Source: Pseudomonas entomophila (GTDB taxonomy: Bacteria; Pseudomonadota; Gammaproteobacteria; Pseudomonadales; Pseudomonadaceae). Taken from it: a DNA stretch of 64,000 bases. Position 1 is the stretch's first letter. Each line of letters starts with the position of its first letter. Below are positions 28,040-35,773 of this stretch, one piece after another. The translations under genes were made by a program, and so were the position numbers. Where the stretch lies: assembly GCF_018417595.1 (NCBI RefSeq), contig NZ_CP070982.1, forward strand, positions 310,001-374,000, given 5' to 3'. The notes under the pieces are model-generated. The model made no database searches, had not been told where the DNA came from, and saw only the letters and a program-made list of their open reading frames with translations.

Positions 28040-28744
28040 TTACTGGCGCCGCTGTTGCAGCAGCAGGTTGCTGAAACCTGCCCCTGCCAACTGCTTCTGC
28101 GCCACGGTCAGCTGTTCGCGGTTGCTGAACGGGCCGACCATCACCCGATACCAGGTCTCGTCCTTGACCGTGCCCGACTCCACCTTCACGGCCTGGCCAA
28201 GCAGGATGATCTGCGCGCGGACCTTGTCGGCGTCGGCCTGCTTGCGGAACGAGCCAGCCTGCAGGAAGAACTGAGTGGTGGCGGCCGGCTTGATCACCGG
28301 CGGCGCGGGCGGTGGTGTCTGCCCCGCCAATGCCGCCTGGGCGCGGGCCGTGTCGATCTTCGCCGCTTCCGCCGGGGTCACTGGTGTGCTCGGTACCGGG
28401 GGTTGCGCCGGTACGGGCGGCGTCTTCTCCGGCACGGCCTCGGGCGGCACGATCACTTCCGACTCCGGCAGCAGGGTGTAGAAGTCGTACTTCGGCTTCA
28501 CCGGTTGCTGCAGTGCGGGCGTGGTGGCCTTGCTCGCTTCGGCGACCTTCTCCGGCTTCTGCTGCTCGGGCTTGGTGCGCTTGATGTCGTCACCGCCGGG
28601 TTCGAGCTTCATCAGGAAGACGATGAAGGCGCCGACCGTGAGGCCGACTGCCAGCCACACCCAGCCCGGGATCGGCTGCTTGCTGGCAGGCGGCTGGGAG
28701 CGGCTGGCGCCGCGCTTGGGTGCGGGTTTCTTCTTTGCAGCCAA
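28040..28744 (-). CDS. SPOR-domain membrane protein (FtsN-like)
   Basis: A 234-residue protein with a basic N-terminus, one membrane helix (about 27-46), a long proline-rich linker, and a C-terminal SPOR domain (about 155-230, starting FFLQAGSFRKQADADK). SPOR domains bind denuded glycan at the septum. The start codon is TTG at 28742-28744, two bases after the argS stop, with GGAG 9-10 nt before it. This rare start suggests translation coupled to argS. Confidence 0.9.
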   Translation of the reverse strand: MAAKKKPAPKRGASRSQPPASKQPIPGWVWLAVGLTVGAFIVFLMKLEPGGDDIKRTKPEQQKPEKVAEASKATTPALQQPVKPKYDFYTLLPESEVIVPPEAVPEKTPPVPAQPPVPSTPVTPAEAAKIDTARAQAALAGQTPPPAPPVIKPAATTQFFLQAGSFRKQADADKVRAQIILLGQAVKVESGTVKDETWYRVMVGPFSNREQLTVAQKQLAGAGFSNLLLQQRRQ

Positions 28745-28745
28745 C

Positions 28746-30482
28746 TTACATGCGCTCCAGGGTTTCCAGGCCGAGCAGTTCCAGGCCCTGCTTGAGGGTG
28801 CGGCCGGTCAGGGCGGCCAGGCGCAGGCGGCTTTGCTGTTGCTCGGCGGTTTCGGCGGCGAGGATCGGGCAGTTCTCGTAGAAGCTGGAGAACAGGCCGG
28901 CGAGGTCGTAGAGGTAGCTGCACAGCACGTGCGGCGTGCCCTTGTCGGCGACGTTGTTGAGGATCTCGCCGAACTGCGCCAGGCGCGCGGCCAGGTCCTG
29001 CTCGTGGGCGGCCTGCAGCACGATGTTGCCGTCGACTTCGTCGAAGCCCTTGCCGAGCTTGCGGAACACGCCGACCACGCGGGTGTAGGCGTACAGCAGG
29101 TACGGCGCGGTGTTGCCTTCGAAGTTGAGCATCAGTTCGAAGTTGAAGCTGTAGTCGCTGGTGCGGTGTTTCGACAGGTCGGCGTACTTGACCGCGCCGA
29201 TACCCACCACTTCACCGATCTTGCGCAGTTCGTCCTCGGCCAGGCTCGGGTTCTTCTCCTTGACCAGGGCGTAGGCACGTTCCTTGGCTTCGGTGAGCAG
29301 GTCGATCAGCTTGACGGTGCCGCCATCGCGGGTCTTGAACGGGCGGCCATCGGCGCCGTTCATGGTGCCGAAGCCCATGTGCTCCATCTTCATCGGATGG
29401 CCGACGAAGCCGGCGCGGCGGGCCACTTCAAACACCTGGTTGAAGTGCAGGGCCTGGCGCTGGTCGACGAAATACAGGGCACGGTCGGCCTGGAGCTTGT
29501 TGCTGCGGTAGCGCACGGCGGCCAGGTCGGTGGTGGCGTACAGGTAGCCGCCGTCGGCCTTCTGCACGATTACCGGCAGCGGCTCGCCTTCGGTGTTCTT
29601 GAACTCTTCGAGGAACACGCACTGGGCGCCCTGGCTTTCGACCAGCAGGCCCTTGCTCTTCAGGTCGGCGACCACGTTGGCCAGGTCGTCGTTGTAGGCG
29701 CTCTCGCCCATCACGTCGGCCATGGTCAGCTTGACGTTGAGCAGCTCGTAGGTCTTCTGGCAGTGGGACAGGGAGATATCCTTGAAGCGTGTCCACAGCG
29801 CCAGGCAGTCCGGGTCGCCGGCCTGCAGCTTGACCACCAGGCCGCGGGCGCGGGTGGCGAATTCCTCGGACTCGTCGAAGCGCTTCTTCGCCGCACGGTA
29901 GAAGTTTTCCAGGTCCGACAGCTCATCGCTGGTGATCGGGTTTTCTTCAAGATACGCCAGCAGCATGCCGAACTGGGTGCCCCAGTCGCCCACGTGGTTC
30001 TGGCGGATGACGTTGTCGCCCAGGAACTCCAGCACGCGCGCGACGCTGTCGCCGATGATGGTCGAGCGCAGGTGGCCGACGTGCATCTCCTTGGCCAGGT
30101 TAGGTGCCGACATGTCGATCACGACTTTTTCGCTCGGGCCGGCCTTGCGCACGCCCAGGTGGCCGTCGGCCAGGGCGGCGTCGAGGCGGGAGGCCAGGGC
30201 GTCGGTGTTCTGGAAGAAGTTCAGGAAGCCAGGGCCGGCGATCTCGACCTTGGCGATGTCGTCGCTCTTCGGCAATGCAGCGATCAGCTTCTCGGCCAGG
30301 TCGCGCGGCTTCATGCCGGCCGGCTTGGCCAGCATCATGGCGATGTTGCTGGCGAAGTCGCCGTGGGTCTTGTCCCGGGCGTTTTCCACCTGGATCGCCG
30401 GCGTCAGCCCTTCAGGCAACACACCTTCGGTGACGAGTTGGGTGAGGGCTTGCTGGATCAGCTGGCGAATGGTGTCTTTCAT
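28746..30482 (-). CDS. argS: Arginyl-tRNA synthetase
   Basis: A 578-residue class I synthetase of normal length. N-terminal additional domain (1-110), the HIGH-type motif as HVGH in [15 protein letters not shown], and no standard KMSKS, as in many ArgRS. The C-terminal helical domain ends with the DALR-type anticodon-binding part. It shares a transcript with the SPOR gene. Confidence 0.98.
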   Translation of the reverse strand: MKDTIRQLIQQALTQLVTEGVLPEGLTPAIQVENARDKTHGDFASNIAMMLAKPAGMKPRDLAEKLIAALPKSDDIAKVEIAGPGFLNFFQNTDALASRLDAALADGHLGVRKAGPSEKVVIDMSAPNLAKEMHVGHLRSTIIGDSVARVLEFLGDNVIRQNHVGDWGTQFGMLLAYLEENPITSDELSDLENFYRAAKKRFDESEEFATRARGLVVKLQAGDPDCLALWTRFKDISLSHCQKTYELLNVKLTMADVMGESAYNDDLANVVADLKSKGLLVESQGAQCVFLEEFKNTEGEPLPVIVQKADGGYLYATTDLAAVRYRSNKLQADRALYFVDQRQALHFNQVFEVARRAGFVGHPMKMEHMGFGTMNGADGRPFKTRDGGTVKLIDLLTEAKERAYALVKEKNPSLAEDELRKIGEVVGIGAVKYADLSKHRTSDYSFNFELMLNFEGNTAPYLLYAYTRVVGVFRKLGKGFDEVDGNIVLQAAHEQDLAARLAQFGEILNNVADKGTPHVLCSYLYDLAGLFSSFYENCPILAAETAEQQQSRLRLAALTGRTLKQGLELLGLETLERM

Positions 30483-30615
30483 GGGATTCTCTTTTCGACC
30501 GCAAGCGCGGTGAGCGCTTCGATGCGCAGGTGGAAAAACTGGGCATTATCCGTTGCCGAGGGCGGGTTGCCAACCTTTGGGGTTGGAATGCATGCCCCGG
30601 CAGGCAGCTGCTTAC

Positions 30616-30706
30616 CCTGTAGGAGCGGGTTTACCCGCGAACACCGACACAGTCGGTGTCATTCACCGGCTTGCCTTGTTCGCCGACAAGCCGGCGCCTA
30701 CAGAGG
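30616..30706. repeat. Composite REP element
   Basis: The left half has GTAGGAGCGGGTTTACCCGC and the right half the related but different GTAGGCGCCGGCTTGTCGGC on the other strand. The inner hairpin is CACCGACACAGTCGGTG. The two halves look like different REP subtypes joined, just past the priA stop and before argS. Confidence 0.75.
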
Positions 30707-30709
30707 CTT

Positions 30710-32929
30710 CTAATAAAGGTCGACTGGGTCGACATCCAGCGACCAGCGCACCTGTCGCCCCGAAGGCATCTGCTCCAACACTAGCAACCAGGCACTGATC
30801 AGTCGATGCAACGGTGCCCGGGCATTGGCCTGGAGCAATAGTTGCGCACGGAACCTTCCCGCCCGTCGCTCCATGGGCGCCGGGACCGGGCCGAGCAGCT
30901 CGATGCCGTGCAGGCCTTGCTCGACGAGCACGCGCTCGGCTGCGGCGCAGGCTTCGTCGAGGAAGGCTTCCGCCTGGCCTGGTTTGTGGGCGTCGGCGCG
31001 CAGCAGAGCCAGGTGGGCGAACGGCGGCAGGCCAGCGGCGCGGCGTTCGCTCAGAGCTTGCTCGGCGAAGGCGAAGTAGCCCTGTTCGGTAAGCTGCACC
31101 AACAACGGATGGTCAGCCAGGTGCGTCTGCACGATCACTTTGCCCGGTTCTTCGGCACGCCCGGCGCGCCCGGCGACCTGGACGATCAGCTGGGCCATGC
31201 GCTCGCTGGCGCGGAAGTCGCCGGAAAACAGACCGCCGTCGGCGTCGAGGATGGCCACCAGGGTGACGCGGGGGAAGTGGTGTCCCTTGGCCAGCATCTG
31301 GGTGCCCACCAAGATGCTCGGCTGCCCGCGCTGGATGGTGGTGAACAGGTTGTGCATGGCGTCCTTGCGCGAGGTGCTGTCGCGGTCGACGCGCAGGATC
31401 GGATAGTCCGGGAACAGCACTTTCAGGCGTTCCTCGGCGCGCTCTGTCCCGGCGCCTACCGGGCGCAGGTCGACATGGGCGCACTGCGGGCACTGCAGCG
31501 GCAGGCGTTCGTCATAGCCGCAATGGTGGCAGCGCAGCACGGCTGAGCGCTGGTGCACGGTCATGCGCGCGTCGCAGCGCGGGCACTCCGAGAGCCAGCC
31601 GCAGTCGTGGCACAGCAGGGTGGGGGCGAAGCCGCGGCGGTTGAGGAACACCAGCACCTGCTGGCCAGCTTCAAGGGTCTGGCGGATGGCCTGTTGCAAC
31701 GGCCCGCTGATGCCGCTGTCCAGCGGCAGGCTGCGCACGTCCAGGCGCAGGAAACGTGGGGCGCGGGCGCCGCCGGCGCGCTGGTTCATGCGCAGCAGGC
31801 CATAGCGGCCGCTGTGGGCGTTGTGCAGGCTCTCCAGCGATGGGGTCGCCGAGCCCAGCAGGATCGGGATGTTTTCCTGGTGTGCGCGCACCACGGCCAG
31901 GTCGCGGGCGTGGTAGCGCAGGCCTTCCTGCTGTTTATAGGAGCCGTCGTGCTCCTCGTCGATGATGATCAGGCCCGGGTTCTTCATTGGCGTGAACAGC
32001 GCCGAGCGGGTGCCGATGATGATGTCCGCCTCGCCATCGCGGGCTGCCAGCCAGGCGTCCAGGCGCTCGCGGTCGCCCACCGCCGAGTGCAGCAAGGCGA
32101 TGCGCGCGTTGAAACGCTGCTCGAAGCGTTGCAGGGTCTGTGGGCCGAGGTTGATTTCGGGGATCAGGATCAGCGCTTGCTTGCCGGCCTCCAGTGTCTC
32201 GCGGATCAGTTGCAGGTAGACCTCGGTCTTGCCGCTGCCGGTGACGCCGGCCAGAAGAAAGGCGTGGAATGCGCCAAAGCCCGAGCGTACCGCTTCGAAA
32301 GCGGCGCACTGCTCTTCGTTCAGCGGCAGTTCCGGCTGGGCCAGCCAGTGCTCGTGGCGTGGCGGCGGCAGGTGACGGCGCACTTCAACCTCGACCAACT
32401 CCTTGGCCAGTAGCAGGTCAAGGCTGTCCTTGTTCAGCCCCATCTTGGCCAGCACGCTGTGGGCCACGCCGTGGTGATGCTGCGACAGGGTCTTGAGCGC
32501 TTCGCGCTGGCGTGGGGCGCGGGCGATACGCGGGTCTTCCAGGCGGGCCCCCGGGGCAGCATGCCAGAAGCGCTCCTGGCGTACTTCGGCGGGCTCACCT
32601 TGGCGCAACAACGTGGGCAATGCCCAGTTCAGGGTGTCGCCCAGGCTGTGCTGGTAGTACTGGGCGGTCCACAGGCACAACTTGAACAGTGCCGGTGGTA
32701 GAGGTGAAACCGGATCGAGCAGGGCGCTGGCCGGCTTGAGCTTGTCGGCGGGCACTTCGCTCTTGTCGGCGACCTCCACCAGCACGCCGATCATCTCGCG
32801 ACGGCCGAACGGCACGCGGATGCGCATGCCGGGCGTCAGTGCCTGGCGCGCCATGCTCGCGGGCGCCCGGTAGTCGAACAGGCGACGTAGAGGCGAGGGC
32901 AGGGCGAGGCGCAGGATGACGTCGGACAC
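30710..32929 (-). CDS. priA: Primosomal helicase PriA
   Basis: A 739-residue replication-restart helicase. N-terminal DNA-binding domain (1-100), Walker A GVTGSGKTEVY, Walker B DEEHD, and eight zinc-binding cysteines from CHDCGWLSECPRC to CPQC. It loads the replisome at stalled forks. The chosen start is a GTG giving VSDVILRLALPSPLRR, the conserved N-terminus; another GTG at 32956 would add nine residues. Neither has a strong ribosome site. Divergent from rpmE. Confidence 0.95.
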   Translation of the reverse strand: MSDVILRLALPSPLRRLFDYRAPASMARQALTPGMRIRVPFGRREMIGVLVEVADKSEVPADKLKPASALLDPVSPLPPALFKLCLWTAQYYQHSLGDTLNWALPTLLRQGEPAEVRQERFWHAAPGARLEDPRIARAPRQREALKTLSQHHHGVAHSVLAKMGLNKDSLDLLLAKELVEVEVRRHLPPPRHEHWLAQPELPLNEEQCAAFEAVRSGFGAFHAFLLAGVTGSGKTEVYLQLIRETLEAGKQALILIPEINLGPQTLQRFEQRFNARIALLHSAVGDRERLDAWLAARDGEADIIIGTRSALFTPMKNPGLIIIDEEHDGSYKQQEGLRYHARDLAVVRAHQENIPILLGSATPSLESLHNAHSGRYGLLRMNQRAGGARAPRFLRLDVRSLPLDSGISGPLQQAIRQTLEAGQQVLVFLNRRGFAPTLLCHDCGWLSECPRCDARMTVHQRSAVLRCHHCGYDERLPLQCPQCAHVDLRPVGAGTERAEERLKVLFPDYPILRVDRDSTSRKDAMHNLFTTIQRGQPSILVGTQMLAKGHHFPRVTLVAILDADGGLFSGDFRASERMAQLIVQVAGRAGRAEEPGKVIVQTHLADHPLLVQLTEQGYFAFAEQALSERRAAGLPPFAHLALLRADAHKPGQAEAFLDEACAAAERVLVEQGLHGIELLGPVPAPMERRAGRFRAQLLLQANARAPLHRLISAWLLVLEQMPSGRQVRWSLDVDPVDLY

Positions 32930-33000
32930 GCGGAAGGTCTCTGGAGGGTGTTTCACAAATCAGGCGAGCCTAGCAGACGACGGTCGGTGCAAGCGACAAC

Positions 33001-33028
33001 TTGCGTTGGCTTGGCGCTCTGGTATTAT
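33001..33028 (+). promoter_or_regulatory. Candidate rpmE promoter
   Basis: TTGCGT at 33001 and TATTAT at 33023, 16 nt apart, give a fair sigma-70 match about 70 nt before the rpmE start. Confidence 0.5.
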
Positions 33029-33098
33029 TCGCCGCCTAATTACGTGCGGTATTCAACAATAGGTGTTGGGTGGCGGCACGCAGCTCGAGGAAGTGACC

Positions 33099-33314
33099 AT
33101 GAAAGCAGATATTCATCCGAACTACGAAGTAGTTGCAGTCACCTGCAGCTGCGGCAACAAGTTTGAAACCCGTTCGACCCTGGGCAGCGTCCTGGCGATC
33201 GACGTTTGCAACCTGTGCCACCCGTTCTACACCGGTAAGCAGAAAGTCCTGGACACCGGTGGTCGCGTACAGAAGTTCGCCGATCGCTTCGGTATGTTCG
33301 GTACCAAGAAGTAA
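33099..33314 (+). CDS. rpmE: 50S ribosomal protein L31
   Basis: A 71-residue, zinc-binding form of L31. It has CSC at 16-18 and CNLC at 37-40 as metal ligands (the C+ type). The start at 33099 ([12 protein letters not shown]) is conserved; the frame is open a little further up. Its terminator lies beyond its stop and inside the next gene. Confidence 0.98.
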   Translation: MKADIHPNYEVVAVTCSCGNKFETRSTLGSVLAIDVCNLCHPFYTGKQKVLDTGGRVQKFADRFGMFGTKK

Positions 33315-33316
33315 TC

Positions 33317-34138
33317 ATGCGCATGGCGAATCTCTCGAGGTTCGCGCTGCTGCAAAAGAAGGCGCCCCTTGTGGGCGCCTTTTTTGTGGGCGCGATCTGG
33401 CATTTTCCGGCCCAGGCCTTCTGCCCCTTGCCTGAAAGCCCGCAGCAGGTGGCGGTGCGCAGCGTGGTCGATGGCGACACCGTGCGCCTGGTTGATGGCC
33501 GTAGCGTGCGGCTCATCGGCATCAATGCGCCCGAGATCGGCCACAAGGGGCGAACCAGCGAACCCTATGCCGAGGCCGCCAAGCGGCGGTTGCAGGCACT
33601 GGTCAAGGCCAGTGACGGTCGTATCGGGTTGGTCCCGGGTGTCGAAGGCAAGGACAAGTACGGTCGCACGCTGGCGCACCTGTATGGTCGGTCTGGCGAC
33701 AATCTGGAAGCACAATTGCTCAGCGAAGGGCTTGGCTACCGGGTAGCGATCGCACCCAATGTGACGTTGACCAGCTGTCAGCAGCAAGCGGAACAAGCTG
33801 CTCGAAAGGCGAAGGTCGGGCTCTGGCGAGCGTCGCCGGTGTTGCCTGCGGAGCACGTGCGGCAATCAGGGTTTGCGGTGATCGTTGGTAAAATCACGGC
33901 CATCGAGCGCAATCGTGGCGGTGTCTGGCTGGAACTCGACGACTCGGTGGTACTGCAGATTCCCGCTCGTCTGCAGCACAACTTCCCTGCCAGCTTCTTC
34001 GCTAACCTCAAGGGACGCCAGGTCGAGGCGCGTGGCTGGGTGCTGGATCGTTCCCGCAAGGGTGGGCTCAAGCCCGGGCAGCAACGCTGGCTGTTGCCAT
34101 TGACCGATCCGAGTATGTTGGAGCCTGTTTCCGGCTAA
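33317..34138 (+). CDS. Secreted thermonuclease-like (SNase) protein
   Basis: A 273-residue protein with an N-terminal signal segment (LVGAFFVGAIWHFPAQA), then an SNase domain at about 43-180: VVDGDTVRLVDG, RLIGINAPEIG and GVEGKDKYGRTLAHLY carry the catalytic Arg/Glu/Asp region of thermonucleases. The C-terminal 80 residues form an extra OB-like part. A nuclease role in the periplasm or outside is likely. The ATG is 2 nt past the rpmE stop, and the rpmE terminator covers codons of the signal segment. Confidence 0.85.
   Translation: MRMANLSRFALLQKKAPLVGAFFVGAIWHFPAQAFCPLPESPQQVAVRSVVDGDTVRLVDGRSVRLIGINAPEIGHKGRTSEPYAEAAKRRLQALVKASDGRIGLVPGVEGKDKYGRTLAHLYGRSGDNLEAQLLSEGLGYRVAIAPNVTLTSCQQQAEQAARKAKVGLWRASPVLPAEHVRQSGFAVIVGKITAIERNRGGVWLELDDSVVLQIPARLQHNFPASFFANLKGRQVEARGWVLDRSRKGGLKPGQQRWLLPLTDPSMLEPVSG
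33359..33386 (+). terminator. rpmE terminator inside the next reading frame
   Basis: GGCGCCC, a short CTTGT loop, GGGCGCC and TTTTTT form a strong intrinsic terminator 45 nt after the rpmE stop. It lies within codons 15-24 of the nuclease gene. Confidence 0.88.
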
Positions 34139-34317
34139 ATAGTTGTAGACAGTTTGCTATTGGATTGTACACACTGGCTTCCGTAAGCCCCGTGGGTTAT
34201 AGCGTAAAGTCGTAGGCCAGAGGCCTTGACACATAGTGACCGGGCAGTCTTGTCGCCCCCCGGCACTTTGCGTATCCTCGGCGGTCCGTCAGAACAGTAA
34301 ATAGCGGAATGCCCATC

Positions 34318-35586
34318 ATGTCAGACCTGAAAACCGCCGCTCTCGAATACCACGCTCAGCCTCGTCCGGGGAAACTGAGCGTCGAGCTCTCCAAGCCAAC
34401 CGCCACCGCCCGCGACCTCGCCCTGGCCTACAGCCCAGGCGTCGCCGAACCCGTGCGCGAGATCGGCCGTGATCCGGAGCTGGCCTACAAGTACACCGGC
34501 AAGGGCAACCTGGTCGCGGTGATTTCCGACGGTACCGCGATCCTCGGTCTGGGTGACCTGGGCCCGCTGGCCTCGAAGCCGGTCATGGAAGGCAAGGGTG
34601 TTCTGTTCAAGCGTTTCGCCGGTATCGACGTGTTCGACATCGAAGTCGAGTCGGAAAGCCCGCAGGCCTTCATCGACACCGTGCGCCGTATCTCCATCAC
34701 CTTCGGTGGCATCAACCTCGAGGATATCAAGGCACCTGAGTGCTTCGAGATCGAGCGCACCCTGATCGAGCAGTGCGACATCCCGGTGTTCCACGATGAC
34801 CAGCACGGCACCGCCATCGTCACCGCGGCCGGCATGATCAACGCCCTGGAAATCGCCGGCAAGAAGCTCGAAGACGCCAAGATCGTCTGCCTGGGCGCCG
34901 GCGCCGCGGCCATTTCCTGCATGAAGCTGCTGGTGAGCATGGGCGCCAAGGTCGAGAACATCTTCATGATCGACCGCAGCGGCGTGATCCATGCCGGCCG
35001 CGACGACCTGAACCAGTACAAGGCCCAGTTCGCCCACACCACCGACAAGCGCACCCTGGCTGATGCCCTCGACGGCGCTGACGTGTTTGTCGGTCTGTCC
35101 GGCCCGAACCTGCTGAGCGCCGAAGGCCTGAAGTCGATGGCCGCCAACCCGATCGTGTTCGCCTGCTCGAACCCGGACCCAGAAATCGCCCCGGAACTGG
35201 CCCACGCCACTCGCAGCGACGTAATCATGGCCACCGGTCGCTCCGACTACCCGAACCAGGTCAACAACGTGCTTGGCTTCCCGTTCATCTTCCGTGGTGC
35301 CCTGGACGTTCGCGCCAAGCGCATCAACGAAGAAATGAAGATCGCCGCCGCCATCGCCCTGAAGGACCTGGCCAAGCTGCCAGTGCCGAAGGAAGTTTGC
35401 GAGGCGTACGGTGTACAAGCCCTGGAATTCGGCCGCGAGTACATCATTCCGAAGCCGCTGGATGCCCGCCTGATCACCGTGGTTTCCGATGCCGTGGCCA
35501 AGGCTGCCATCGAATCCGGCGTGGCGACCCTGCCGTATCCGAAGCACTACCCGCTCAAGAGCGTGGATGACGTGTTCAACGGCTGA
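34318..35586 (+). CDS. maeB: Malic enzyme, short form
   Basis: A 422-residue malic enzyme that decarboxylates malate to pyruvate with NAD(P). It has the MaeB catalytic region (YSPGVAEPV, YTGKGNLVAVISDGTAILGLG, HDDQHGTAI) and the nucleotide fold (VCLGAGAAAISC). It lacks the C-terminal phosphotransacetylase-like domain of the roughly 750-residue E. coli MaeB, the usual form in Pseudomonas. MSDLKTAALEYH at 34318 is preferred to the ATG at 34309. Confidence 0.93.
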   Translation: MSDLKTAALEYHAQPRPGKLSVELSKPTATARDLALAYSPGVAEPVREIGRDPELAYKYTGKGNLVAVISDGTAILGLGDLGPLASKPVMEGKGVLFKRFAGIDVFDIEVESESPQAFIDTVRRISITFGGINLEDIKAPECFEIERTLIEQCDIPVFHDDQHGTAIVTAAGMINALEIAGKKLEDAKIVCLGAGAAAISCMKLLVSMGAKVENIFMIDRSGVIHAGRDDLNQYKAQFAHTTDKRTLADALDGADVFVGLSGPNLLSAEGLKSMAANPIVFACSNPDPEIAPELAHATRSDVIMATGRSDYPNQVNNVLGFPFIFRGALDVRAKRINEEMKIAAAIALKDLAKLPVPKEVCEAYGVQALEFGREYIIPKPLDARLITVVSDAVAKAAIESGVATLPYPKHYPLKSVDDVFNG

Positions 35587-35603
35587 TCCCGTTGTAGCGT
35601 CAT

Positions 35604-35639
35604 GAAAAAGCCCCGGCTCGTGAGAGCCGGGGCTTTTTG
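35604..35639 (+). terminator. Intrinsic terminator of maeB
   Basis: AAAAAGCCCCGGCTC pairs with GAGCCGGGGCTTTTT around a GTGA loop. Confidence 0.95.
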
Positions 35640-35664
35640 CTTGTCTGTGGGTTCACCGAAGTTA

Positions 35665-35740
35665 TTGTGGGGGCAGGTTTACCCGCGAAAACGTCTTTGG
35701 CTTCGCTGAAGCCTTCGCGGGTAAACCCGCTCCCACAGGA
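35665..35740. repeat. REP palindrome pair
   Basis: GGTTTACCCGCGAA and TTCGCGGGTAAACC arms with outer TGTGGG/CCCACA, around an inner GGCTTCGCTGAAGCC-type hairpin. It lies between the convergent maeB and mrcA genes. Confidence 0.85.
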
Positions 35741-35773
35741 CCGAAGTTGCCTTTGAGACTGTATTTTGCCTGG

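Noticed and set aside
34226..34254. TTGACA upstream of maeB as a sigma-70 promoter
   Set aside because: No acceptable -10 box is found at 16-18 nt spacing, so only one half of a promoter is seen.
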